Below are positions 38,845 through 49,308 of a stretch of 64,000 nt of DNA, piece by piece. The stretch's first letter is position 1. The number at the start of each line of letters is the position of its first letter. The notes under the pieces were generated by a model. That model ran no database searches. It saw only the letters and a list, made by a program, of their open reading frames with translations, and had not been told where the DNA came from. The DNA comes from Siniperca chuatsi (lineage: Eukaryota > Chordata > Actinopteri > Centrarchiformes > Sinipercidae), in NCBI RefSeq assembly GCF_020085105.1, contig NC_058057.1, positions 28,141,042-28,205,041 of the forward strand. Reading direction: 5' to 3'. The position numbers were made by a program, and so were the translations under genes.

Positions 38845-39400
38845 TAAAATATATCCGTTCATTTTCTGCTTCTGGGGGCCGGGTCGCGGTGGCAGCAGGC
38901 TAATCAAGCTGGTCCAGACGTCCGTCTCCCCAGCAGCGTTTCCCAGCTCCTCCTGGGGGACGCCGAGGCGTTCCCAAGCCAGATGAGATATGTCATCTCT
39001 CCAGTGAGTTCTGGGTCCAACCAGTTGGACGTGGCCAGAAAACCTCCAAAGGAGGGCGCCCAGGAGGACCCTGATCAGACGACTCTACGCCGAGCTCCCT
39101 CCGGATGTCTGAGCTCTTCGCCCTCTCTCAAACACCGAGCCCAGACACAGAAACTGCAGAGGAAACTCATCTCAGCCGCTCGTATCTGCGATGTCATTCT
39201 CAAAGCTCATGACCGCAGGCGAGGGCTGCAACGTAGACCGCCTGCTAAATCGCAAGCTTTGCCTTCCGGCTCAGCTCCATCTTCGCCACAACGCCCGTCC
39301 ATCTCACGCTCCATTTCACCCTCACTGGTGAACCTGAGATACTTGAACTCACCAACCCAGATGGAGCAATCCACCGTTTTCCAGCAGGGAACCACCAGAA
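38845..39400 (-). mobile_element. RTE/Rex3-like LINE 3' fragment
   Basis: On the minus strand the sequence reads VGEFKYLRFTSEGEMEREMD and, in broken frames further downstream, text resembling the reverse-transcriptase C-terminus of fish RTE-type (Rex3-like) retrotransposons. It ends near 38850 in an ATGAACGGATAT-type tail, as these 3' ends usually do. Several frameshifts and internal deletions make it non-functional. Confidence 0.7.
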
Positions 39401-42400
39401 CCACGTCTGCTAATAAAATATATAATATGTCTTCATTGTTGACATACATTAATTAACACTTAAAATGCCCTCAAATCTGGTTCCAACTACATTATAGTGT
39501 ATTATAAGTAATTTACCAAGTGTCTGTATAGGCCTACTGCTTATAAATGCTAAATGGGGGGTTCAAGTAAAGTGGTATCATCAAATTCAATTAATAACGA
39601 GATATCCTAATTCAGTCAAACTAAATGTGTGGTATAAAGTGTAAGTTGGGAAAAGACCGCCTGGTGTTGGTGATGTTGTAGTGCTGATGAACTCACTATT
39701 TTTATACCACTGCAATGGACAATACCTGTTTGTAGGTTGGTAGGTAACTGTTAAATAGTTAAAAGTGTTAAAACAGAACATTTCAAGACAGGTTTAACAG
39801 GTTTACTTGTTCTCTCGTGGATGAAACAGACCGAACCATATAAGTTAAAACTTTGAGTTAAAACTAAAGTTAAATAAAATGCCAAAGTGTTGGACGGAGC
39901 AACGTCTCCATCCTGTCTGAGAGGAAGAGGAGCGCGATAGAAAAGACTGAATGGACGAAGAAAGCAGCACAGAGACAAAGAGATCAATGGTTAAAGGAAG
40001 ACCTGAAAGATGCTCGTCAAACCCAAACATCAGAGGGAAACCCTCCTCCTGTAGCTGCCGACACCCAGTCTGTCTGATAGGAAACACATCACGGTCTGAA
40101 ACCATCAGCATCAATTTACAATCACTCTTCATCATATCGTCATTCATTGATACACCGGCTTCTTCACCTCAGCCAAGAGGAAAATCTTCTTCTTGTCAAC
40201 GTTTAGTCCTGTTTTTCCATCCAGGACTCTGCTGTCTGTCAGATAAACAGAACAAACAGCAGCAGAGCCAAGTTTATCTGTTAAACGGACGAAACAGACA
40301 GGATCCATAAACTACAGCAGGACACTTTCACTCTTAGCTGGTTTAAAGAAAACAGAATCAGCAGGAGCAGAGTCAAGTCCAGGGAGGTCCCCCACGGAAA
40401 TGAGCTGTTAGCTAACGTTAGCTGTTGGGGAAATGTTACCTCAGTCAAAGCAATTAATGCTAAAGTCAAGTGTAAATGCATCCATACAAGTTAAATCAGG
40501 GTTCTGTTTCAAACCTTCATCTTTATGAAACGAGTGGAATTATGTTAGATTGCTAGTAGTTTAGCTTCAGTCATGATATCTTAGCATCTGACCTTATTAG
40601 CTTATTACAGACTACTTTTAGAATTAATGTTGCGTTCAATTTACCTCTGAAGTCGGAGCTGGGAATGACGTCACACCCGTTCCAGTACAACAACAAGTGG
40701 GAAAACCAAGATGGACACCTCTAGCCATTGTTAGCCATTGTTAGCAATACCAGTTGATAACAACGCATCACAAGGTATTTTGCACATACAAACACCGTAG
40801 CAACATGTCCACAGATAGATGTTGGACAGCACTGTGTGTACGACTGATTTAATGAGACACAAAAGACAGACGTGCTAATAAACAGTATATTACTACAGTT
40901 CTCACTGTTGAGGCACAGGCAGCCATCTTGGATTTTGAGGTCTGGGGTGGTGAGGTTCTTCCGACTTTCCGAGTCAGAAATCCGACTTCAGGGGGCGTTC
41001 CAGTTGAAATGTTTGGCTGGGAACTTCAACTTACCAGTTCAAATGGAAAGCAGCATAACCCCACTACTGTTATGTTAGCTGCCTGTTAGCTAATATCAGT
41101 CCTACTAGTGCTATGTTAGATTAGTGGCCTGTTAGTTTATTGCCGGTAGATTAGCCCTAACACTATGAAATCTTACAAAACATATCCAATATCAGCTAAC
41201 AAGGAAAGCAAACATCCTTGTTAGCTGATATCGGATATATTTTGTCTTGCTAATGCTATGTTACTCTGCTAAACTTTTTAACTGAGGTTAAATTGTCAGC
41301 AGCTTATCCACGCTAATGTTTAGTTAGCTGCTTGCCCTGTTTGCTAATATTGAATCAGTTGCACTAATATGTTTGCTTAACCCTGATATCAGCTGTTGTT
41401 AGATTAGCCTCACAATTTTTTAATAAGGTGCTTGCCCTGTTGACTGTGTATAGCTTAACACCATGTAATGTTAGCTGATATTAGATATAGCTTGGTCCTG
41501 CTAATGTTATATCAATTGAATGCCTAGTTAGCTGATTGCTCGTAGCTGGTCCTACAAACATAGCTGCACTAATGTTAGGGTAGCTTTGTCCCCCTGTTAA
41601 TCATGGTCCACCTGCAGCTCTGGTCCGCTATATCAGCCTTTTGTCCTGAAAGATGTTTGCACTAGCAAGTCAAGAACTGGATAAAAGAACTGGTTCAGGG
41701 TGATACTGTACAACCATAACAACGCCCTCACATGTCTGTGGATCGTCCACGTAGCTGTGTGTGGAGAGATTTCTGATATCTGAGTGATAAGACGAGGATG
41801 TCCAAACCCAGCAGACAGGATGTGGACTGGTTGGGAGGAGACCAGCTTCCCTCTGAAAACAACAACACAGACCCTAAATCAGAGAGACCCTGTTTAAAAC
41901 AGGGTTCAGGATTTGGTTGGTCTGGTCTGAACCAGAGAGCTGTGGTTCGGAGGTTCAGCCTGTGGATTCACCACCAAGGAAGGCGTCAGCGGCTCAGGTG
42001 ATGAAGGTTATTCAGCTCGCCGTCACGCCTCAGCGAGCAACCATGGCAACCACGGAGACCTTGCAGAGGAAGAATGATGCAGGAGCTACCTGAACTGCTG
42101 TTCCCTGAATTAAAACGTTTCTACAGCAGTTAAGTTAAACTATGCTGCCACTGAACTTGCTGTATTGATTAGGTCATATTGCTAAACATTTCCTCTACTT
42201 CTCAGGGCGGCCTGCAGTGTGTGATACAGGCTGTTACTAGTCATAGTAGCTTATTCATTTATATATTTTATTTTATGTTATTTTTGTACATAAAAGTGCC
42301 TGATTTCACCTGTCTCGTTGTTATTATTTGTAATCTTGAAATGCTTAAATGTTGATTTACTCACATAAAGCACATTGTTACTTTATTTTGAAAGGTGCGG

Positions 42401-42784
42401 AGCGGTAGGCGACATCAGAGGTGTTGAGGTAAGTGTCAGAGTGACGTCTGATTGGACGGTGAGAGGTTGAATCATTACAGCTGAAGGGCTCTTCAAAAGG
42501 ACCTGAAACACTGTGGAGTATCTATTGTTACTTAGTGTTGTTGTTGTTTAGACAGATCCAGGGTTCGGAGGTCTGATCTTCCAAACTGATGCTGGCTTCT
42601 ACTTTGTCTTTCATCGTCATTCATATGAAAATCAGTGATTAAATTCAGTTCTTGAGACGAGCTAATTTACATCGAGAACAAGTGACGCTGACAGCAGGAG
42701 GAGGACGACCTCTGACCTCCGCTGGGTGATAAACACAGGAGTCCTACACGCTTCTCGGCGCTTCCAGAGCAGTTACCCCCCAAA
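39401..42784. other. Gene-free interval with decayed TTAGCTAA-rich repeats
   Basis: From about 40540 to 41600 there are irregular repeats of TGTTAGCTGATATTAG, GCTAATGTTA and GCCTGTTAGCTAATAT. No exon was identified. Frames such as 39845-40310 have no recognisable motif. Confidence 0.5.
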
Positions 42785-43735
42785 TCTCCTCAGTGACGGC
42801 GTCTGCCCCCCGACCACTTACATTAATAAAATCTAAAGTTAACGGAAGAGGAGTTATACATAAAAACCTAAACAAAAACGCTGAAATAGCACAACAAAAC
42901 AGGAGAATTAAATGTGGACTCTTAAACATCAGATCTCTGTCATCTAAAGCTGCACTAGTGAACGAATTAATATCAGAGTATCATATCGACTTATTCTGTC
43001 TTACTGAAACCTGGCTGGGTCATGAAGAATATGTTAGCCTAAATTAATCTTTTATTACTGGACTACATGCCATTAAGCAAAAACTCCTACTCTAGATGTC
43101 TATCTGACAGTGCTGTAGCTAAATTCAAGGAAGCGATCCCATCTGCATTTAATTCAATGTTATGTCTCAGTATAACAGATGCTTATTTCAGCCCCTCCCA
43201 AATTGACCATCTTGTTGATAGCGCTGCAGACTCACTGCGAACGACACACGACACTATCGCTCCTCTAAAAAAGAAGATAATAAAACAAAGAAGGTTAGCT
43301 CCATGGTATAACCCCCAAACCCGCAAATTAAAGCAAACATCGCGAAAACTTGAAAGGATATGGCGTTCCAACAACCTGGAAGAATCTCGTTTAGTCTGGA
43401 AAGATAGTCTTAAAACATACAGGAAGCCCTCCGTAATGCCAGAGCAGCTTACTACTGATCATTAATAGAGGAAAATAAGAACAACACCAGGTTTCTTTTC
43501 AGCACTGTAGCCAGGCTGACAGAGTCACAGCTCCATTGAGCCATGTATTCCTATAGCCCTCAGTAGCAACGACTTCATGAGCTTCTTTAATGATAAAATT
43601 TTAACTATTAGAGAAAAAATTAATCACATCCTGCCCTCAACCGTTACTGATTTATCTTCAAACACAGGAACCTTAGAAACAGCTGTAAAACCTGATATAT
43701 ATTTAGACTGCTTTACTCCTATCAACCTAAACTCC
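42785..43735 (+). mobile_element. L2-like LINE ORF2 remnant, internally deleted
   Basis: The plus strand reads [19 protein letters not shown] then [11 protein letters not shown] (start of the apurinic-type endonuclease, about 42915-43020). After a stop it continues with SRCLSDSAVAKFKEAIPS and LAPWYNPQTRKLKQTSRKLE (linker before the reverse transcriptase, about 43090-43450), then MSFFNDKILTIREKINHILP (43577-43640). Most of the endonuclease is missing between the two parts and there is at least one frameshift near 43430. It breaks off where the 26-bp minisatellite begins. Same family as the fragment at 33120-33482. Confidence 0.82.
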
Positions 43736-44024
43736 TTCAGGTGTTTCACAGTAAAAGCCCTTCCAGGTATTTCACAGTAAAAGCCCTTCCAGGTGTTTCA
43801 CAGTAAAAGCCCTTCCAGGTATTTCACAGTAAAAGCCCTTCCAGGTGTTTCACAGTAAAAGCCCTTCCAGGTGTTTCACAGTAAAAGCCCTTCAGGTGTT
43901 TCACAGTAAAAGCCCTTCCAGGTGTTTCACAGTAAAAGCCCTTCCAGGTGTTTCACAGTAAAAGCCCTTCCAGGTGTTTCACAGTAAAAGCCCTTCCAGG
44001 TGTTTCACAGTAAAAGCCCTTCCA
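43735..44024. repeat. 26-bp minisatellite, about 11 copies
   Basis: The unit TTCCAGGTGTTTCACAGTAA plus AAGCCC is repeated about 11 times with very little variation (GTGTTT/GTATTT). It starts directly at the broken end of the L2-like ORF. Confidence 0.95.
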
Positions 44025-44721
44025 CGTGTCAGGAATCCTAAGAAAACAAGGCATGATGCAAAGAGGTGCTAGAAACACAACATACACAAAAGGTGTTTTT
44101 TGACACATTTTGTCATCACAACAGGATAATATTACATACATATGGAGTCCGTAGAATATTGTTATTTATGTTATTTGTTATTAAATAACAGTTGAAAATG
44201 GGTTTAATGTTGTTTTGATTTTGAGCAAATATAGTCGTCATTTTCAGAGTCTGCCAGAGACGCTGTTCACTTAAGTCTTTGCCACTGCAGCAAATGTCTC
44301 AACCTCCTCACATAAATGTTTTACAGTTCATTAAACGCATCACTTCCTGTGCAGCTGGATCAGTTTGGAGCAGATTCAAATGATCTTTACATGAAAACCT
44401 GGAATTATCTACTTTTTAACTTTCTGCTCCAGTTTGAATGAAAGAAGGTGATTTTTCACAGTAAACTCATCTCATCTGCTCCACAGACAGACGGCGAATA
44501 CAGAAAAGAACAACACTTTACGATATAATCGCACCTCATATTAACATGAAGCAGTCTCTGAGTGTTTTACGAGGACTTTGTCAGTCAGACTGTGAACTGT
44601 AAATGAGTTAATTGTATGTTTGACAGACATCAGACGATCCTGTAACCACTGCAGCAACATCTGTGGCAACGTGGCAGCTTTAAAAACAAATACAGCGGCC
44701 GGTTGAGTCTCTGATATAATA

Positions 44722-44725
<4 letters not shown>
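44025..44725. other. Gene-free interval
   Basis: Nothing beyond unremarkable AT-rich sequence is visible. Confidence 0.5.
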
Positions 44726-44795
<70 letters not shown>

Positions 44796-44803
44796 GTATG
44801 TAT
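44726..44803. repeat. (AT)n microsatellite
   Basis: About 55 bp of pure TA followed by TGTATA variants. Confidence 0.95.
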
Positions 44804-44815
44804 GATATTTACTGA

Positions 44816-44880
44816 AGGGTAGCACAGTGGTTAGCACCGTCTCCTCACACCAACGAGCGTCAGGGTTTTTATCCTCGGAC
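44816..44880 (+). repeat. Remnant of a fish AGCACAGTGGTTAGCAC repeat
   Basis: GGGTAGCACAGTGGTTAGC, then ACCGTCTCCTCACACC, resembles a common fish interspersed repeat. Only its beginning is preserved. Confidence 0.55.
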
Positions 44881-44894
44881 AGGCAGAATGAATC

Positions 44895-45031
44895 TCACCA
44901 CGAGGTCCATTTAGTAGCTGTTCTGGAGCTTTCGATCGAATCAGAACATGGACGCGAAGTCCTTAAAGACTGGAAGATCGTGTGATATGACTGAAAGCTC
45001 CAGAACAGCTACTAAATGGACCTCGTGGTGA
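44895..45031. repeat. Foldback element with perfect 39-bp inverted repeats
   Basis: 44895-44933 (TCACCACGAGGTCCATTTAG ... GGAGCTTTC) is the exact reverse complement of 44993-45031, with a 59-bp loop. Related GAAAGCTCCAGAA motifs occur at 37662 and in kidins220 introns (57840, 58650), so it is probably a MITE-like family. Confidence 0.85.
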
Positions 45032-45104
45032 TATTGTTTTGGTCGATTTCTGTTTCCAAGGTCAATATTGACTTTCAATCTGACATTCTTTATGTATTTA
45101 GTAT

Positions 45105-45265
45105 TTGTGTTCAGTTCAGACAGCTACTTTATACTTTACACTTCCACTCCGCCACATTCGTCTGACAGCTGCAGTTACTTTGCAGATTCCGATTATTAAA
45201 ACAATAATCAACAAATAATTTATGATGCTGCTCCTTTGAAATAAGTACAGGATCGGAGTACTTCT
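45105..45265. repeat. Dispersed fish repeat (TACTTTGCAGATT family)
   Basis: GCTACTTTATACTTTACAC, TCTGACAGCTGCAGTTACTT, TGCAGATTCCGATTATTAA and CGGAGTACTTCTTCCACC appear in the order known from an abundant teleost repeat. A related segment lies near 51530-51660 and at 7090-7220. Confidence 0.55.
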
Positions 45266-45599
45266 TCCACCGAACACGAGATTCTTGATTTGTTTTCTAC
45301 GATACTTTTTGTTGTTTTGTTCCTTTGTCTTTCTTTATATGTTTACTTTCCCAAATCAGACCAAACCTCCGTTCATGGTTCTGCTTTAATAACAGACATA
45401 AAGCAAAAAGATGAGTTTACTCCAACTTCGACGTTTCTTTATCAGCTGGCGTTAAATATTATTTGCAGGCTGGTTGTTGAAACAGTCGCTCCTGAACACT
45501 CAGGAAACATTTTCTGGTTAAAAGAAAGGCAGATGGATGTCCTGCAGCGGGCAGGTGACAGGTGAGCTGCTGGGCTCGCAGACTGGTTGTTCAGGGACC

Positions 45600-45837
45600 A
45601 ATCAGCTGGCTGGAGAAGATGACCGACTCCGCTGAGAGCCAATGAGCGTCCAGCTCAGGCTGCAGCGGCTCTATAAGAAGCTCAGTGAGGCTCAGCTGAG
45701 CTCAGAGATGTCCACATATTTCCGGGCTCTCCTCCTCCGGTGATCTGTCGGTGTCCCTCTGGTTCCGTCCCGGGATCCCGTCAGCTGGTCCGGTGTTTCT
45801 CTCATGTGAAGCTGCAGCTCAGCGTCCAACAGGAGAC
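45600..45837 (+). promoter_or_regulatory. id2: id2-like promoter and 5' UTR
   Basis: A CCAAT box (45639-45643) lies 29 bp upstream of a TATA box (TATAAG, 45672-45677), placing transcription start near 45700 and giving a 5' UTR of about 140 nt. TATA-driven promoters close to the start codon are usual in vertebrate ID genes. CAGCTG E-box-like sites occur nearby (45603, 45781). Confidence 0.65.
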
Positions 45838-46269
45838 ATGAGAGCCGGGAGCCCGGTGCTGTCTGCGGGCAGGAGGACGGGGAGCAGCGGCACTCTGAGC
45901 CCGAGCCGCCGGAGCCTGCGCTGCCCTCTGCGGGGCTTCTCCCGGAACAAGAGCCCGGCGGCGGCGGCGGCGGCGGAGGATGACCCGCAGGTCCCGGAGC
46001 TCCTGCTGCAGGACATGAACCTGTGTTACCGGCTGCTGCGGCAGCTGGTGCCCGGTCTGCCGCCCGGACGGGCCGCCAGCAGGGTGGAGATCCTGCAGCA
46101 CGTGATCGACTACATCCTGGACCTGCAGACCGAGCTGGACGCCTCCTGCCCGGCCGGTGACCGCGGAGAGCCGCAGCGGGGGGAACCGCTCCACCGTGAC
46201 CGGCCACAGCAGCGCCAACAGCGGCCACAGAGCGGCCGCAGCTCCGGTACCAACAGCCGCACCTGCCAG
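45838..46269 (+). CDS. id2: ID2-like HLH inhibitor, coding exon 1
   Basis: This exon encodes 144 residues and ends in phase 0 at a good donor (CAG/GTAGGA). ID proteins lack a basic region and sequester bHLH E-proteins so that they cannot bind DNA. The HLH spans about residues 57-102: helix 1 [14 protein letters not shown], loop [10 protein letters not shown], helix 2 [19 protein letters not shown], the last nearly invariant in the family. The N-terminus (MRAGSPVLS) and FSRNKSP before the HLH parallel MKAFSPVRS and ISRSKTP of ID2, and the kidins220 neighbour supports ID2 over ID1, ID3 or ID4. Unusual features are an alanine run (41-46), an Arg-rich loop and a Gln/Arg-rich C-terminal part (104-144) in which I cannot find the usual RTPLTTLNTD...SLQ segment. 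It is either a fast-evolving id2 paralogue or a lineage-specific variant. Confidence 0.88.
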
Positions 46270-48442
46270 GTAGGAGACGGGTGGTGATGACGTGAGTAGA
46301 TATCGATTAGCTGATCAGCTGTGTTTATGACTTCGGTTCATGTTCAGGATTTATTTGTCTGAATATTCACTTCCTGTTGGCGTGAAGAGAAATTAGATGA
46401 TGATAATAATAATAATAATAATAATTAATAATAATAATCAGCTGGTCCAGAGTCTTACAGAATAAAGAGTTTGGGAAACTTCAGCATTAAGGCTGTTTAA
46501 AAACCCAGTCTCAGATCTCGCCCTCGATCCAGATCACTTTAGACCAGGTCCACTGACTCCAGAGGTTCACATCCTGGTTTCAGATCTTTTTGAGCTTTTC
46601 TTTATCATGATGATGATGAGGAGGAGGAGGAGGAGGAGGAGGAGGTGGAGGAGTCTGGACGTTTTGATTCTTCTAAAGTGGTTTAATTTATATCTGGAAC
46701 TGTTGTCATGGCAACAAGTCCTTAAACCCAAGCCTGCAAAGTGCAGATTATTGACAGAAAGCTGGATCATCCCGATGCTCCGCACAGGAACTCCTTTCAA
46801 CCAGTTTCTTGAGTTGCGGTGGAGTCCACTTTCAACCTGGGGCCCCCAGAACCCCCCAGAGGCCCCCAGAGGCCCCCACAGCAGCGCTGCAGACTGTGGC
46901 CCATGTTCTCCACATGTGGAGTTGAACCTGAAGAAGAGAAATAAAATAAAAAGGTTTCTTGAAGTTTAGAGACTCGATTTAACTTTACCTTTCATCAGCT
47001 CTTCGTCTGACAGAATGTTTGAGTCATTGATTGATTATCGATCATTGTTCAGCACATCAAACAACTCGTGCAGTGACGTGGACGAGCCAGGCGCCCCGAC
47101 TTCACCTCCCTCACGTTCGACCGTCTGCAGATGATGAAGAATAAAAGACAAATGAAGTCCAGTTACTGTGATTACCACACGGCAGGTTTAACCTGCCAGC
47201 AGCTCCACCGCCCGTCCCCCACTGCCCGTCCTCCACCGCCCGTCCTCCAGCAGCTCCACCGCCCGTCCTCCACCGCCCGTCCTCCAGCAGCTCCACCGCC
47301 CGTCCTCCACCGCCCGTCCTCCACTGCACGTCCTCCAGCAGCTCCACCGCCCGTCCTCCAGCAGCTCCAGCGCCCGTCCCCTCCACTGCCCGTCCTCCAC
47401 CGCCCGTCCTCCAGCAGCTCCACCGCCCGTCCTCCAGCAGCTCCACCGCCCGTCCTCCACCGCCCGTCCTCCACCGCCCGTCCTCCAGCAGCTCCAGCGC
47501 CCGTCCTCCACCGCCCGTCCTCCACTGCACGTCCTCCAGCAGCTCCACCGCCCGTCCTCCAGCAGCTCCAGCGCCCGTCCTCCACCGCCCGTCCTCCACC
47601 GCCCGTCCTCCACCGCCCGTCCTCCACTGCACGTCCTCCAGCAGCTCCACCGCACGCCCTCCTCCCGCCCGTCCTCCAGCAGCTCCAGCGCCCGTCCTCC
47701 AGCACCCGTCCTCCAGCAGCCATCCTCCACCTCCTGTCCTCCAGCAGCTCCACCTCTCGCTGATGGCTCCTCAGGAGGCTGAACATGGTTCCTCCACCGC
47801 CGCCCTCCAGCAGCTCCACCGCACGTCCTCCACCGCAGTCCTCCACCGCCCGTCCTCCAGCAGCTCCAGCGCCCGTCCTCCACCGCCCGTCCTCCAGCAG
47901 CTCCACCGCCCGTCCTCCAGCACCCGTCCTCCACCTCCTGTCCTCCAGCAGCTCCACCTCTCGCTGATGGCTCCTCAGGAGGCTGAACGTGGTTCCTGTT
48001 TAAAACAGAAGATTTTCTTGCCTTGTTCTCGTTTGTTGTAATTGACCCTTTAAAGTCCTCATAAAGCTCCAGTCTGAGCTGCAGCTGCGGATCATCGTGG
48101 AGAGACCGGATCAACACAGCGGTCATCTCGGGTCCAGGTCCAGATCGAAACCACTGTTAGAAATGTCAAATCTGATCCAGATTCAAATGGAGACCCAGAG
48201 ACAAAATAAAGGCTTCACTGATCTCCTTCCATCCAGACCACATCAGACCAGGTCTAGCTCAAAAACTACAAAGCCCAGACATCCAGCCTGGACTGGATTA
48301 ACATGGAGACTCCAGAAACCTCAGTGAGGGAGGGGCTGATCAGCTGGTCTGAGACGACCCCTCCGTCAGCAGATATTGACGGTTCATGTAACTTCACAGG
48401 AGGCTCTGACCTTTGACCCCTTTCCTCTTTGTGTTTCTGCAG
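46270..48442 (+). other. id2: id2-like intron 1 (2.17 kb)
   Basis: GT at 46270 and a pyrimidine-rich acceptor (CCTCTTTGTGTTTCTGCAG) ending at 48442. It contains ATA/GAG simple repeats (46400-46450 and 46600-46650) and the large minisatellite at 47199-47990. Confidence 0.75.
47199..47990. repeat. C-rich minisatellite in id2-like intron
   Basis: About 790 bp of two words, CACCGCCCGTCCTC and CAGCAGCTC, arranged as CGCCCGTCCTCCACCGCC and CGTCCTCCAGCAGCTCC blocks. A higher-order duplication of about 60 bp (CACCTCTCGCTGATGGCTCC to GAGGCTGAAC.TGG) occurs at 47732-47795 and 47934-47995. The minus strand is rich in GGAGGACGGGCGG. Multiple long open frames on both strands are repeat artefacts. Confidence 0.95.
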
Positions 48443-48469
48443 TCCAGCGAGTTCCCCGAAACAGACTGA
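48443..48469 (+). CDS. id2: ID2-like HLH inhibitor, coding exon 2 (last 8 codons)
   Basis: After a strong acceptor the phase-0 frame reads SSEFPETD and stops (TGA 48467-48469). This parallels the exon-2 start of vertebrate ID2 (ASEFPSELMSND...; fish SPEFSTDL...) and supports both the exon and the gene assignment. The peptide is about ten residues shorter than usual. A donor-like GAG/GTGAGC follows at 48474-48482, so the exon may be only 34 nt (48443-48476) with the remaining 3' UTR in a third exon, as in other ID2 genes. Predicted full protein: 152 residues. Confidence 0.75.
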   Translation, partial: SSEFPETD

Positions 48470-48508
48470 GGTCGAGGTGAGCCGGACTCTGCTGCACTGA
48501 CGTGGTGA

Positions 48509-48510
<2 letters not shown>

Positions 48511-48567
<57 letters not shown>
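48511..48567. repeat. (CA)n microsatellite just after id2-like exon 2
   Basis: About 28 CA units, starting 41 bp after the stop codon. It lies in intron 2 if the 48477 donor is used, otherwise in the 3' UTR. Confidence 0.95.
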
Positions 48568-48570
<3 letters not shown>

Positions 48571-49308
48571 GATGAAAATGAGGATTCAGCAGTTCTGGAG
48601 TCAGTTTGACCGACACGGGTTTCGCAGTATTTACCACTCCGGGGCTCCTGGTGGCGCTGTTACGGGACTAAATTGCGCCCCTGTAGCTACAACGCTAATG
48701 TTGCTAGCAGTATATCGCTACGTGTCAGAGTCAAACAGTGTTTTTGTATCAAACCTGCATCTGCATGCTGATCTTTAAGTGAACTCTGTCTGATCTGAGG
48801 TCAGTTTATCACAAAGTTCAGGAAACTCAAACACGAGTCGGTAGTTTTTCCTCCATCTGTCAGTTCCAGCAGCGATCGGCAGATAACCAACGTATTTCTA
48901 AGAATCGAGTAGGAAAAAGAGAGAAAGCCGGGCTTTAACGTGTCTGGGCCCGTAGAGCGTGCTCAGTAGAGACTTCCTGTGTCGAGCCGGCTGACTTCCT
49001 GTTGATTAATCTGAACGCTCGTCCGTGTTTCTGCGTGGACGAGGAAATGGAGCATTTTGGAAAGTAAAGAAGAGTTTTGTTATAATTCCCGCTCTTTTTG
49101 TCCACTTAGTTTGTCTTTATTTATCCACGGGTCTCAACATGCGGTCCCGGGACCTTCAGGGGAAGCGGTCCCGCCACATTAAAAGCCCGGTGACGGTGTG
49201 AAGCGGCTGCTCTGACAGGAAATAGCCTGCTGCTGTCCGACTGTCCTGTTTGGTTTCAGATGGAAACTTTATTCAAAACGAAATATAATTTCCGCTTTTC
49301 TCTCGCAG

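Noticed and set aside
45838..46269. Assignment of the HLH gene to ID1, ID3 or ID4
   Set aside because: The FSRNKSP motif, the SSEFP exon-2 start and the kidins220 neighbour fit ID2 best, although the tail is divergent.
47111..48126. Frames of 179-312 codons on both strands (GGRAVELLEDG / RPPAAPPPVLH)
   Set aside because: They are the two-strand translation of the id2-like intron minisatellite.
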